Notes: generated by a model not told the origin, from the sequence alone. Positions 46,676-58,467 are shown, counted from the first letter of the stretch. The stretch is 64,000 nt of DNA from Chimonanthus salicifolius (GCA_013350335.1 CM023540.1:48838552-48902551), one strand, 5' to 3'. Numbers and translations are program-made.

Positions 46676-47800
46676 CTCATTCACAATCTTGGCAGTGGAA
46701 ACGCGACGAATTTGGAACTAAGCATTGAGAAATATTTCTTCGATAGATCCTTGGTGAAGATATCAGCTAGTTGATCCAGAGAAGACACGAACAAAATTAA
46801 TGAGAGCCGATAATGACATGTTCGTAAATGAAATGATAATCAAACTCAATGTGTTTAGTCTGAGGATGAAACATAAGATTGGAGGCCATGTAGGTTGCAC
46901 CAAGATTATCACAGAGAAGTCTTGTCGGAGAAGTGAAGGGAAACCAAGTTTTCGTAAAATGTTCTGCATCAAGACAGTATCTACACAAGTATAGGCAATG
47001 GCCCTGTACTCTACTTCGGCACTGGGCCAAAAAGTTGTTTGTTGTTTCTTGGAACACATGAACTTTAATTAGGACCTAGGAATATACAATAATAATTAGT
47101 GGAGTGATGATCATCAAGACACCCCACCCGATCAACATCAGAGTAAGGAATCAGTCATAAAGGGTGTGTTGCACACATGATATGCACACCACGACCAAGG
47201 GAGCCTTTAAGATAGTAGAGGATGCACTTGGACAGCTTCTAAATGCGATGTACGGGGATGATTCATGAACTGAGAGGCAATGTGCACCGCATAAGCAATA
47301 TCAGACCTTATGACTATGAGATATTGAAGAGCACCAACAAGATGGCAATACTCAGAGGGGTCCGAGTGCAAATTACAAATAGTAGAAGACAATTGAGTCT
47401 TAGTGGCAATGGGTGTTGAATAGGGTTTGTAGTCAAGCAACTGGCTGCGATGAAGAATGTGAAGGGTATATTTGTAGACAAATGTAACTCTTGAGAGAGA
47501 GCAGTCACCCTGAGGCCCAAAAATTAATGAAGGGTGCCAAGATCCTTGATTTCAAATTCTATGCTCAATTTGCGAGTGAAAGATTGAAGAAGTGATGGTG
47601 TATTACCCGTTAAGACTATGTCGTCAATATAAAGAAGAAAAACCATGACACTTAGATCCACATTGATATGTTGACATGGGAGTTGTCAACTTTTCTTTGA
47701 ACAAATCCATGGACAATAAGATAGAGCTGAACCGTTGAAAACACTCCCTTAGTGCTTGTTTCAAACCATAAATAGTTTTGACCACAGCTGAGATGAGCGA
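46676..47800 (-). pseudogene. C1 copia RT C-terminus and RNase H
   Basis: Minus strand, several frames. From the RT side: KTIYGLKQALRECFQRFSS (near 47760), FLLYIDDIVLTGNTP with catalytic YIDD (47619-47630), KLSIEFEIKDLGTLH then a stop, YSTPIATKTQLSS, LVGALQYLIVIRSDIAYAVH. RNase H: SAEVEYRAIAYTCVDTVLM and, in another frame, HIEFDYHFIYEHV, then LDQLADIFTKDLSK near 46760. Gag, protease, integrase and the N-terminal RT are missing. Confidence 0.85.
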
Positions 47801-48352
47801 CCGGGCAACTGTGTGTGAACTAGATGCTAACAGAGAAGATTGGAGATCGGTGCAGGAGATGGAGGCAAGAGAAGGCTTGCAAGGAAGAAGACGTGACTAC
47901 ACAATAGTGGGAACACCGACGGAAATGTGAAAAAACAGCGAGAGAGTGAACCAGATCGGAGTGCAATCAATCGAAGAATGGAGAGAGATCAACAGCAGAG
48001 ACAGTGAAAGGGGTCAACCTGTCGCTAAGAAGGATCTCAATCTCGATGACAGACGCTGCTGGGAAGGCAGAGAGGTTGTCTGATCTATGGGGAGGGCACG
48101 AAGAAAATGTTCGAGTCTAGATAAGTTCAGATCTGAGACAAAAGGATAAAAGAGCGGAATAAGTGCTTAGGCGTAGTTCTGGATGTGATCTTCCGCTCCA
48201 AGACAAAGGAGGACAAAAAACGGGAATGCAAGAGATGGTCTGGAAGAGAATGTGGGTTTGAGGCAAGGACAGGGAAGCAATGAAAAAAAATTGAGAGGTT
48301 CTAGGAGAATTTATTGAATCCTAGTGTCTAACTTTGATACAATGTAGAGTTT
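47801..48352 (-). other. C1 leader region of second unit
   Basis: Purine-rich leader next to the middle LTR. The complement of TTTGATACAA just before 48353 is a decayed primer site (TGTATCAAA). No gag is recognisable; a large deletion joins this leader to RT. Confidence 0.5.
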
Positions 48353-48510
48353 GGGAAAATGACATAAAGCCTTTGTAGAAATTTTGGCTAACATGCCTCT
48401 CTCATTAGATGACAAAAATATACATTGTACAATATCTTTATACATGGAAAGAATCAATGAATACACAAAGAAGAAAAACCACAATTGTGGACTGTCAACT
48501 TTCGTTAATA
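48353..48510 (-). repeat. C1 middle LTR
   Basis: TGTAGAGTTTGGGAAAATGA...TTCGTTAATA. A primer-site remnant lies on one side and a polypurine tract on the other (complement of CTCCCCCGTAA at 48511-48521), so it serves as 3' LTR of one unit and 5' LTR of the next. Confidence 0.85.
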
Positions 48511-48605
48511 CTCCCCCGTAAACTCGGCGGTGGAGGAGCGATGAGTTTGGAACTAAGTGTGGTGAACCTTTGCTTCTGAAGCCCCTTAGTGAAGATGTTA
48601 GCTAT
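48511..48605 (-). pseudogene. C1 RNase H tail of first unit
   Basis: On the minus strand ANIFTKGLQKQRFTTLSSKL ends in APPPPSLRGSINES, the conserved end of this copia polyprotein, directly before the polypurine tract. Upstream it is cut by the solo LTR and resumes at 51267 (VTSMHQL). Confidence 0.85.
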
Positions 48606-51266
48606 TGATGTTTTAAATTTGTAAATCTCGCAAGTGCACGAACCATGTATAGTATAGCGATTGAGTGTCAGGTCGAACCCAAAGGAAAATCTCAAAATAT
48701 ATGAATTAAAATTAAATTTGTGTTCCTTTAAAAATAGTTATTTTCAGGAAATAGAACCTTTATTTAAGTCATGTATCTAATTTGAAAATTAGCAAATAAG
48801 ATGTGTGAATTAATTGTCCTTGAATTAAAATGGTGAATTAAATGATAATCTTAATCATAGTCAAAATTACAAGTTATAAGATTGAAATACCACATCTCCA
48901 ATCTTTAATTGAATGAATTTTGAGAGAGAGTGTAAATATGAAGAATTAAAAGAATAAAAGAATAACATGAATGAAAGAATTTAAAAAGAATAAACAATAC
49001 AAGATTTAGGTTAGAAAAAAAATTATACAACAAATATAGAATCTAACATGATTAAAAGAATGAAAATTAAATTGCAAGAAAATAAATGACTGAAAATAAA
49101 AGTACAGTAACGTAAAGGTTGGTTGTTTGGAATAGACCTGTTCATCACCCAAAATGTGTAAACAAATACAAAAGCTAGATCTGAAATTCTCGTCAAGATC
49201 TGAAATGCAATTCATACTGACTAATAAAGACGAGATTCACATCTTTTTAATTTAATTAATCAAACCTTAGTAATCATGATTCAAAATTTACAATCAAAAT
49301 CCTAACTATTGCATATGCTCATTTTCAATGAAGTAAACAAAAGTTGTAAACTTGAAATTAACAGAAAAATAATCACAAAAGAGTTTTAGAACTTGGATGT
49401 TTCAGGATTCTAAATGGATGCTTTGTATTTATTTCATGGAAGAATTCAAGTACATGTAATTATAAATTAAATACAAGAAAGACAACATAAAAATAAAATT
49501 TACAAGTCTCACTTTGTAAATTCGAATGGTACTCTTGTCTTCTTGTCTTTTGCTCCAGCCTTGGTCCTCTCAAGCTCCAGGTCAAATTCGAATTCTATGG
49601 TGTGCTTAGTGATCTGTTTATAGGTCTCAATGTTGGAATGAACGACTGAGATTAAATCTGGGTTTAATTTATGGATTGATGGCTTGGATTAGATCTCATG
49701 AAATTTGGATGGATGTGATTTATGATTGAAAACTAGGGCTTACAATAGGGTATACATGAAATTTGGGTGGCTTGGCTTGGTGACTAAGCAATGGTGGAGA
49801 AAAAAATGGGATTTAGGATTAGTTTGGAAAGTAGAGTGCGAATCCCCTTTTTCTACATATGTATCAACTTGCAGCTCCATTTTGACCTAGTAAATGTCCG
49901 AATCATTAAATTTTGTAAACTACAAAGTTTTAGCCCTTGAAGTCTTATTTCCAACGCAATAATAATGAATATAATCGGATATTGAAGTGGAAAGTTATGG
50001 TCAAAATACCAAAGTTGTGTCAAAACTTGTTTTCCAAATCTCATTTTTTCTCCATTTCTTCCTCACGAGGCTTCACACGAAATTGAAAAGTGTCTCATTG
50101 CCTTGGGCAAATTTGGATTGCTTGGAGGAGGGGTGATGAGGTGTAGGTGATGTGGCATGAACCTAGATGGAATTTTCGGGTCAAGTGCATGGAGAGATTT
50201 TAGTTGCTTGGGTTCCAAGTTGTTCTATATCTAGGGCTTTTATGAATGAATGGCTATGATTGAATGGGACATAGATCTATTGGCTCTAAGATAAGTTGAT
50301 TAAAATAAATTATACAAATGGTAGATTTCCTAATGGAGGGTTGAGATTTAAAGGTTGATCAAGATGGATGATAAAATGCATGGCATAAATCTAGATGATG
50401 AATGTATGCATTGGATAAGTAAGGTGGTTGTAGGGTTTTTCCTAGGTTTATGAATGATATGAATAGATGTGATGAAATGTCCTAAGATCTAATGATTTAG
50501 ATGGTTGATGGATGATCGAATTGAATGGATGCATAGGTGATATGGTCTAGATCTAATGTTAATGCATGTATGGGTTGGATTTAATAAGTGGATCTAGGGT
50601 TTTATCTAATTTTGGTATGAGATGAAGGGTTAGGTTTTAAGATGAAGAGTGGATGGTGTGGATGACATGAAATGGACAAGGCTTAGGCGTGTGAATGTGT
50701 TGTGGACTTGGTTTTGGACCTATAAATGAGCACATAGACCTTTAGTGGACCTTGGACTTGAGCTTGAGGACTTGGGCCTTTATTGCACTTTGGAGTGCGC
50801 ATTGGCCTGGCCCATCTTGTAATTTGCGCATGGACTGCCTGTGGCCTGGCCCAATGTTGGCCTGTGGAGCTTAGCTTGGCCCAATTGAAGTGGATCTTTG
50901 GCCCATTTGATCTTGATTTTCAGTCTTTGGCACTTGAGTTGCATGTTCTCTCTCCCGGAATTAAATAATTAACTCCACCACTTTAAAATCTAAAATATTG
51001 ATTAAGTCTAGACTCTCATAACCGGATCTAGACTAATCAATTTACATGAAAAACCTAAAAGTGGCCCAAATTAATTACTAAAATTCCAGATCTTCTATTT
51101 TAGGCTCAAAACTAGCAATTATCTACTGAATTAGCATGATTCCTGTATTCTCTATTTTTAATCTACAAAACTAAGAAATTATATTAAATGCACTAATATA
51201 CACAAAATTGAGAGCTAATTGGTCCAATAATTAGGTAAAAATGTAAGATTTCAGTGATCAACATCA
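48606..51266 (+). repeat. Solo LTR, TGATGT-type, inserted in C1
   Basis: TGATGTTTTAAATTTG...GATCAACATCA, 2.66 kb, no coding content. The flanks GCTAT (48601-48605) and GCAAG (51267-51271) each differ by one base from GCTAG, which is the sequence at this site in the other C1 unit (near 46764), so the original TSD was probably GCTAG. Related to the inverted solo LTR at 43613-46160. Confidence 0.82.
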
Positions 51267-51411
51267 GCAAGTTGATGCATGGAAGTCACACAATGTTTCT
51301 GATGGGAGGAAAGAAGTTCGTCAGAGAAGAGAAGAGATCACAGTTGCAGTAGAAAAACTCCCGAATCGAGTGGGAGAGGGAAGGCGTAGGAATCAGCCTA
51401 GCTTGATACCA
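51267..51411 (-). other. C1 first-unit internal remnant and primer site
   Basis: The minus strand gives primer site TGGTATCAAGC (complement of 51401-51411), about 40-50 bp of leader, then without any gag or pol the RNase H text SDELLSSHQKHCVTSMHQL. Nearly all of the internal region has been deleted. Confidence 0.7.
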
Positions 51412-51591
51412 TGTAGAAATTTTGCTTGACTTGCCTCTCTCATTGAAAGTAGTATATAAAAAAATACATGCCTCACAAATGAGAAAAGAATCAATCAATA
51501 TATCAAATTATAATCTCGTAATTGGAAAGGCTCACAACTAATGGAATATACAATTGTGGAAAGTCAATCACGTGAAGAATTTTCTTTAATA
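51412..51591 (-). repeat. C1 right LTR (5' LTR)
   Basis: TGTAGAAATTTTGCTTGACT...TTTCTTTAATA, about 180 bp, next to the primer site and followed by the TSD half GCCCC. Confidence 0.8.
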
Positions 51592-51596
51592 GCCCC

Positions 51597-51929
51597 AAAT
51601 TGTGATTCAACACTCGTATGTGGGTCAGCTAGTCGTTTCAGGCTCATGGTCTTTTCAAGTTTTGACCTGACACCCAAGCCCAAGGCATGGGAAGATGGTT
51701 AAAAGAAACTTGTTTTTATTGAGACGTATGGCAATCAACATGGCATAAAATTGGACTAGTTTTGAGTGACATGGCAACTGAGGTAGCTGCCACATGTCAA
51801 GTTACATAGTGATGACAAAGACTTCGAATCCTCAATTTTGCTTATTTTGTGAATGATATGGCGATAATAAGACAGAGAGGTGGAGGGTGACATGACAGCT
51901 GAGTAGGCTCTGGGGCTAATTTAGCAGGT
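51597..51929. other. Intergenic gap between C1 and C2
   Basis: Non-coding, no repeat or gene recognised. Confidence 0.5.
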
Positions 51930-51934
51930 ATACA
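51930..51934. repeat. Target site duplication ATACA of C2, left
   Basis: ATACA precedes the first LTR and is repeated exactly at 58960-58964 after the third LTR. The middle LTR has none. Confidence 0.92.
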
Positions 51935-52269
51935 TGTTAACTGACTTGTAGCCCAACACACGGTAAGTCACACGGCTTTTGGATTTAAGTGGGGCCCACA
52001 AGGGATTACTATTCACAGATTAAGAGGTGTCCTTTTAGAACTTGCTTTCTTGCTTTGATGGAAAGTAGGATATAAGAGGAAACATAGCCTGAGAGTCCTC
52101 CTGCTGCCAACAAAAAATTCTCTCCATTCCAAACCCATCACCGTACGGCACAAGGAGAGAAATTAAGTGGGAAAGACAGAGAAACTCTAAAGCACTCGAT
52201 TTTCACAGGATGAAGAAGAAGGGGACAACGCACGGATAATGGGTCGACCGCACGACTGTAGATCTGATG
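51935..52269 (+). repeat. C2 LTR-0, truncated
   Basis: TGTTAACTGACTTGTAGCCC..., the first 335 bp of the 492-bp LTR. It stops at GATCTGATG and joins internal sequence TATTAAGTGGG. It is visibly more diverged from LTR-1 and LTR-2 than those are from each other. Confidence 0.92.
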
Positions 52270-52477
52270 TATTAAGTGGGTCACTTGTGTCGTGGCTGAT
52301 GCAAAGAACATGTCGGATAAGATGATGTGCAACCACTATTGCTCGCATTTGTGATTCATTTAGTATTAGCTTTATGATGATAACCGTATTATAAGTATTC
52401 CAAAGTGGATTATTTGCGCACCTTTTGTTATCCCTATTTGAATCCAATATCGATGTACTGTGGGTAAAGTGGGAGAA
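52270..52477 (+). repeat. C2 duplicated internal 3' end
   Basis: Non-coding copy of 58260-58467, ending in the polypurine tract AAAGTGGGAGAA before LTR-1. Confidence 0.92.
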
Positions 52478-52969
52478 TGTTAACTGACTTGTAACCCAAC
52501 ACATGGTAAGACACACGGCTTTTGGATTTAAGTAGGGCCCACACATGATTACTATTCACGCATTAGAGAGGAGTCCTTTTAGGACTTGCCTTTTTGCTTT
52601 GATGGAAAGTAGGATATAAAACACAGCCCTAGAGTCCTCATGCTGCCCATAATCGATTCTCTCCATTCCAAACACATCACCGTATGGTACAAGGAGAGAA
52701 ATTAAGTGGGAAAGACAAAGAAACTCTAGAGCACTCGATTTTCACAGGAAGAAGAAGAAGGGGACAACGCACGGACAAGGGATCGAACGCATGATTGTAG
52801 ATCTGATGGATTCGGGTACACCACTTATTTTATTAATTATGAGTTCCGCATTATGAATGGTATATTGAATGCATAGATGATTCACGATCCTGAGGACTGA
52901 TGATTAATGTATTGTTTTATGAGACTTGGGTACAAAGTTTCAATCCGAATAATTAAAATTATGCTAACA
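52478..52969 (+). repeat. C2 LTR-1 (functional 5' LTR position)
   Basis: TGTTAAC...ATGCTAACA, 492 bp, about 20 differences from LTR-2 by eye. Followed by primer site TGGTATCAAGAG at 52972-52983. Confidence 0.93.
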
Positions 52970-52971
52970 AT

Positions 52972-52983
52972 TGGTATCAAGAG
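52972..52983 (+). other. Primer binding site of C2
   Basis: TGGTATCAAGAG, two bases after LTR-1; variant of the initiator-tRNA complement common in copia elements. Confidence 0.85.
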
Positions 52984-53107
52984 TGTATGGTTTTTATGAA
53001 TCATTAATGTTTTCAATCAAGACCCATAACAGATTGATTTTCCATAAAGAAATCAGTCAAAGAAAGAAGAAATCTTCTCAAGTTTATTTTTAGATTCCCA
53101 TTTAGTT

Positions 53108-53357
53108 GACCATCGACTGATCGATCGGCCAGTGGCGACTCGTCAGCCATTTGATATACCGATCGATCGCTCACTGGCGATCCGTTGGACAATGGATATG
53201 AGACCGATCGCCCATTACGATGTGTCGTCAAAATTTCTCAAGAATTCTGGAAAAAATATTGTAATTTTTCCTTTTGGTCTCTGACCGATCGGATCACCTT
53301 CTAGCGACCTGTCGTCCAGTCTAGGGCCGACCAATTGACGGGGCGATCGATCGCCGA
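53108..53357. repeat. CGATCG-rich repeats in the C2 leader
   Basis: Five irregular units begin with GACCRATCG-like text at about 53108, 53157, 53202, 53283 and 53327, rich in CGATCG palindromes. The first, third and fourth close with (A/G)TCGTC or CTCGTC. They lie between primer site and gag in a leader otherwise AT-rich. Confidence 0.7.
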
Positions 53358-53936
53358 ATCCTAAGTATGCACTATTAATTGATATTTTAATTTAATTAAA
53401 TATTTGAACACCTGATAATACCCTAAGTGTTAATTGAAATAAATATAACTGTTTTATCAGTCGAACCGACACCCAACAGTAAATTTCATATGAAAGAGTT
53501 TATGAAATAAATGTGAATCATGTTCGATTCAATTAAAGAGTGAAGCCATTATTCTTGACTTAAATTCAAAATTATGATACAATTTGTTAGTCACCAAAGT
53601 GGCTTGACCGGAATGGGTTGAATATTGAGTCAATTACCCTTCCCAAGTGTTAGATAATAATGGCGTTACAAATCGCAATCCCTAACTCACTAGAGATATT
53701 AGGTTGGCCCAAAGGTGAATCGTTCTGAGTAGTTAACAGATTAGGATGGGATAATTGACGGGTACTTGTGGCTAGTATTAGTACAGACACTCAAATGTGA
53801 CTACGGTATTTATTCACTCGTACTTAGTTAGTTAGTTCTATCGGTGATTGGGAATCACCGCAAAGTTAAGAATGGTGTATCATTAGATTATCCAAAGGTA
53901 GATCAGATATCACTGCACTAAGGTCAAATAAATTGT
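53358..53936 (+). other. C2 leader, rest
   Basis: AT-rich leader before gag, no motif recognised. Confidence 0.5.
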
Positions 53937-55229
53937 TTGTGTGTTTCATATTTTGTTTTAAATTCATTAGCATTATGTGGTGATCATGAAATCATGTATT
54001 ATTTTGCAACTTCATTATCTATCCCATTACATGCACAACCCTCTTCCATTCCCATGCTTAATGGCCTAAAATTCTCTGATTGGAAAGAACAAGTTGAATA
54101 TCATTTAGGGGTTAGTCAATCTTGACAAGGCACTGATAGAAGACTAGCCTGTCATTACCAATGAAAGTACTCGAGTAGAGAAGGCAAACCATGAAGCATG
54201 GGTTAGATCCAACAAGTTAAGTCTTAAGTTTATGCGCATGTCAATGACCAACAATATTAGATCCTCCCTACCTGCATATGAAAATGCAAAGGACTTTCTT
54301 AAGAGCATAGAAGATAAGTTCAAATATGCAGAAAAGTCTCTTGCTGGGACACTTATGGCCGGACTCACCACCATGAAGTTTGATGGGAGTCGTGGTATGC
54401 ATGATCATGTGACTGAGATGACAAATATCACCACTCAACTGAAAAATCTGGGAATGATAGTAGATGACACTTTTCTGGTTCAATTCATTCTGAATTCTTT
54501 ACCACAGCAATACGAGCATTTCAAATTAATTATAACACTATGAAAGAAAAATGGTAAGTCAAGTGAACTAAGTAGTATGTTGATTCAAGAAGAGACCAGA
54601 CTTCAGCAGATGGGTCTCCACACGAGTCAAGAACCCATAAAGAATAAGGGATTCAAACCCAAGCAGTTTAAGAAAACTAAAATCAAAACCTTATGAGGCA
54701 AGTTCAAACACCCAAGCTAATGACAGGGGAAGGCTGGTAGTGTGAGGTGTCACTTTGTAAGAAGCAAGGGCATTTCCAGAAAGGCTGCTATAAAAAAAAG
54801 GCTTGGTTACAAAAGAAAGGAACACATTGTATTTCTGTATGTTTGGAATCTAATTTAACTGAAGTTACCTCTAATACCTGGTGGCTTGATTCTGAGGCAA
54901 CAACTCACATTTCTAATATGATGCAGGGATACCTTACAATCTGGAACACCGACTCAACTGAAGTCTCCCTTTACTTAGGCAACCGACAAAAAGTACTCGT
55001 TGAAGCCATTGGAACCTATCGTTTTTTTTTAGATATCGGTTGTCATTTAGATTTGTTGAATTGTTTATTTATTCATTCAGTTACTAGAAACCTTATTTCC
55101 GTTTCTAAGTTATACATTGATGGGTATTATTGCAAATTTAGACATAATTCTTTCAGTTTATTTAAATCTACTTCTTTTATTGGTTCTGGATGTCTTGTTG
55201 ATGGCCTTTATCAGTTTGACACTTCATGA
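53937..55229 (+). pseudogene. C2 copia gag and protease
   Basis: Gag start region IPMLNGLKFSDWKEQVEYHL at about 54036-54095, stop at 54122, then the UBN2-type core in a new open stretch (54232-54543: YENAKDFLKSIEDKFKYAEK, LNSLPQQYEHFKLII). A CCHC-like knuckle with one altered spacing (CKKQGHFQKGCYKKK) follows at about 54753, then the protease with its active site changed to WWLDSEATTHIS: the glycine of D-S/T-G is glutamate, which should abolish activity. GAG-pre-integrase text (LDLLNCLFIHSVTRNLISVS) ends the segment. Confidence 0.88.
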
Positions 55230-55990
55230 TAATTTTGCTAATTCTGTCCTAACTCTGCATCATAACATTGGAATTAAATGTGGGTTAATGAATGAGAATT
55301 TCTCAATTTTGTGGCACAAAAGATTGTGACATATATCCCGAGAAAGAATAGAAATGTTGGTAAAGGAAGGGATTCTCTCCGAATCTCGACTTTACTGACT
55401 TAGGTGTGTGTATAGAATGCATTAAGGGTAAGCAAACTAAATACACCAAGAAAGGTGCCACAAGAAGTAAAAGGTTACTTGAATTAATTCATACAGACAT
55501 ATGCGGTCCATTTGATATTTCATCGTTGGTGGAGAAACCTATTTTATCACCTTTATAGATTACTATTCGCGTTATGACTACATTTATCTATTGCATGAAA
55601 AATCTCAAGCGGTGAATTCCGTAGAGGTATTTATCACTGAGGTAGAAAGGCAGTTAGATAGGAATGCAAAAGTCATTAGATCTGATGGAGGTGGTGAATA
55701 CTAGTAGGTATGATGAAATGGGTCAACACCCGGGACCTGTTTTCTAGATTTCTAGAAAGTCGTGGCATAATGGCACAATACACAATGCCAGGTATGCCTC
55801 AACAGAATGGTGTTGCTGAAAGGCGAAATCGTACACTTATAGAGATGGTTAGGAGTATGTTGTACAATAGTACTGTACCTATTATGCTGTGGATGTATGC
55901 ATTGAGAACCGCAACGTACATATTCAACCGGGATTCCTAGTAAGTCAATTCCTAAGACCCCTTATGAACTGTGGACAAGAAGGAAACCCA
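55230..55990 (+). pseudogene. C2 copia integrase
   Basis: Fragments in several frames: LWHKRL (zinc-binding region), GKQTKYTKKGATRSKRLLEL with IHTDICGPFDISS carrying the first catalytic aspartate, then KVIRSDGGGEY with a stop, and GIMAQYTMPGMPQQNGVAER with the catalytic glutamate (55755-55830), followed by RTLIEMVRSMLYNSTVPIML. The domain order PR-IN-RT-RH confirms copia. Confidence 0.88.
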
Positions 55991-56130
55991 GTCTGAGACA
56001 CCTGTACATGTGTGGGACTGTTCTGTGGAAGCTAGAATTTATAATCTACATGAAAGAGAACTTGATAAGCAGGACAATCACTGGTTACTTCATAGGTTAC
56101 CCTTGAGAAGTCCAAAGGGTACAGGTTCTA

Positions 56131-58050
56131 TTGTCCGAAGCCATACTACGAGAATTGTTGAGACTGGAAATGCAAGATTCAATGAAAATGGTGACATCAG
56201 TGGGAAGTGATATGATGAGAAGTGTTAGTATACAAGAAGTGAGGGTGCAAGTCCCTATACCCTCAACTTCAGACAGTGTTGTTGTTCCTGAGGCCATTGA
56301 ACAACATAATGAAACTGAACAACACTTGAATGATCAACTGCTTCGTGAGGATGTTGTCACCATTGATGAGCTGATTGTAGAATAATCACAAGAAATTGCA
56401 TTAAGAAGGTCTCAAAGACAAAGAAGAACTAGCAATTCTGAATGATTATGTGGTTTACCTAAAAGAATCGGATTATGATATAGGGACAGTTAAAGATCCG
56501 GTCACTTATGAAGAAACCATAGGATGTGAAAATTCTAATAAATGGATAGATGCTATGAAAGATGAGTTAGAATCCATGAGCCAAAATGAAGTCTGGGACT
56601 TAATAGAATTGCACCAAGGATGCAAAGTTGTTGGTTGTATATGGATCTTTAAGACTAAACGTGACTCAAAGGGTAACATCGAACGGTATAAAGCCAGACT
56701 TGTGGCCAAGGGTTTTAGTCAGAGAGATGTCATTGATTATACAGAGACCTTCTCTCCTGTATCCAGGAAGGACTCTTTGGAAATTATCATGGATTTGGTG
56801 GCTAATTATGATTTAGAGCTACACCAGATGGATGTTAAAACAACATTTCTGAATGGTAATCTAGATGAAGATGTTTATACGGATCAACATAAGGATTTCT
56901 CAATAGAGGGCAAGGAACATATGACATGCAAGCTTAAGAAGTCAATTTATGTCTTAAACAAGTCTCCCGGCAATGGTACCTTAAGTTCAATGATACCATT
57001 ACCTCATTCGGATTTAAGAAAAACACCTCTGATAGGTGTATATATCTGAAGGTCAGTGGGAGCAAGTATATCTTTCTAATATTGTATGTTGATGATATTT
57101 TGCTTGCAACCAATAATCTTCGTATGTTGTTTGAAACCAACACTTTGAAACGAAAGATATGGGAGAGGCAGCCTATGTAATTAGAATAGAGATATTCCAT
57201 GACAGAACACGTGGGATTTTAGGACTATCTCAGAAAGCATATATAGAGAGTTTTGGAGAGATTTGGGGATGCAAAACTGCTCCTCTCGAGATGCCCCTAT
57301 ACAAATGGGTGATAAATTCAGTCTTATACAATGTCTGTAGAATGAGCTAGAAAGGAAATAGATCGAGGATTTAACATATGCTTCTGCGGTGTGTAGTCTG
57401 ATGTATGCACAAACTTTTACCAAACCAAACATTAGCTTTGCCGTCTGTATGTTGGGGAGATATCAAAGTAATCCAGTGTTAGACCACTGGAAAGCTGCAA
57501 AGAAGGTTATGAGGTATCTTCAGGGTACCAAAGACTTCATGCTCACATATAGGAGATCTGATAATCTTGACCTTATTGGCTACTTGGATTCAGACTTTGG
57601 TGGATGTGTTGACAGCAGGAAGTCCACGTTTGACTATTTATTCCTTATGGCTAATGGATCAATATCTTGGAAAAGCGCCAAATAGACTATCACTGCAAAG
57701 TCTACCATGGAAACAGAATTTGTGGCATGTTATGAAGCCACTATTCAAGGGATATGGTTGCGAAACTTTATCTCAAGACTTGGGATTGTTGATAGTATTG
57801 CTAAGCCGCTGAGAATTCATTGTGATAATATCGCAGCAGTATTCTTCTCTAATAACGACAAGTATTGGAATGGATCAAAACACATGGAGTTGAAATATTT
57901 GTTGTAAAAGAAAAAGTTCAGAAACAGACAATATCAATTGAGCACATAAACACTCAGCTTATAATAGCAGATCCATTGATAAAGGGGTTACTTGTCAAGA
58001 ACTTTAAAGAACATGCCAATAGATTGGGTCTTAGTCGTAACTCAGATTGA
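56131..58050 (+). pseudogene. C2 copia reverse transcriptase and RNase H
   Basis: RT: NSNKWIDAMKDELESMSQNE, VGCIWIFKTKRDSKGNIERY, KARLVAKGFSQRDVIDYTET, catalytic aspartate in HQMDVKTTFLNGNL, then in another frame LYVDDILLATNNLRM (YVDD at 57085-57096). RNase H from about 57389: FTKPNISFAVCMLGRYQSNP, DLIGYLDSDFGGCVDSRKST, a TAG at 57682, TITAKSTMETEFVACYEATI, LRIHCDNIAAVFFSNN, and the end FKEHANRLGLSRN near 58005-58045. Several frameshifts and stops. Confidence 0.9.
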
Positions 58051-58467
58051 TGTATTTTATTTTATGGTTTGATGTATTGGACTGTTTTGTGCATTATATA
58101 TGATTTTGACACTTGAGTACTCATGTATGAGTTTTTGGATTTATATTTCTATTTATTATGTTTTATGTGTACACTTTATGTGTTTATTATTAACAGAAAT
58201 AGTCTTTGTATTAAGACATTTGTCCTGGACCATTATGAAAGGATCTCACTTAAAAGCTGTATTAAGTGGGTCACTTGTGTCGTGGCTGATGGAAAGAACA
58301 TGTCGGATAAGATGATGTGCAACCGCTATTGCTCGTATTTGTGATTTATTTAGTATTAGCTTTATGATGATAACCGTATTATAAGTATTCCAAAGTGGAT
58401 TATGTGCGTGCCTTTTGTTATCCCTATTTGAATCCAATATCGATGTAGTGTGGGTTAAGTGGGAGAA
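58051..58467 (+). other. C2 3' untranslated internal region and polypurine tract
   Basis: Non-coding. 58260-58467 is the sequence duplicated at 52270-52477. It ends AAGTGGGAGAA, the polypurine tract for plus-strand priming. Confidence 0.85.

Larger units (their letters stand above)
46500..51591 (-). mobile_element. Composite copia C1: three LTRs, two internal pieces
   Basis: On the minus strand: LTR (51412-51591), primer site, a remnant internal region ending in RNase H tail, polypurine tract, LTR (48353-48510), primer site, a second internal remnant with RT and RNase H, LTR (46500-46675). The outer flanks GCCCT (46495-46499) and GCCCC (51592-51596) form a 4-of-5 TSD; no TSD flanks the middle LTR. 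A solo LTR (48606-51266) is inserted in it. Confidence 0.82.

Noticed and set aside
53013..53231. 72-codon open frame on the minus strand in the C2 leader
   Set aside because: It is produced by the CGATCG repeat cluster and runs against the direction of the element; no domain.
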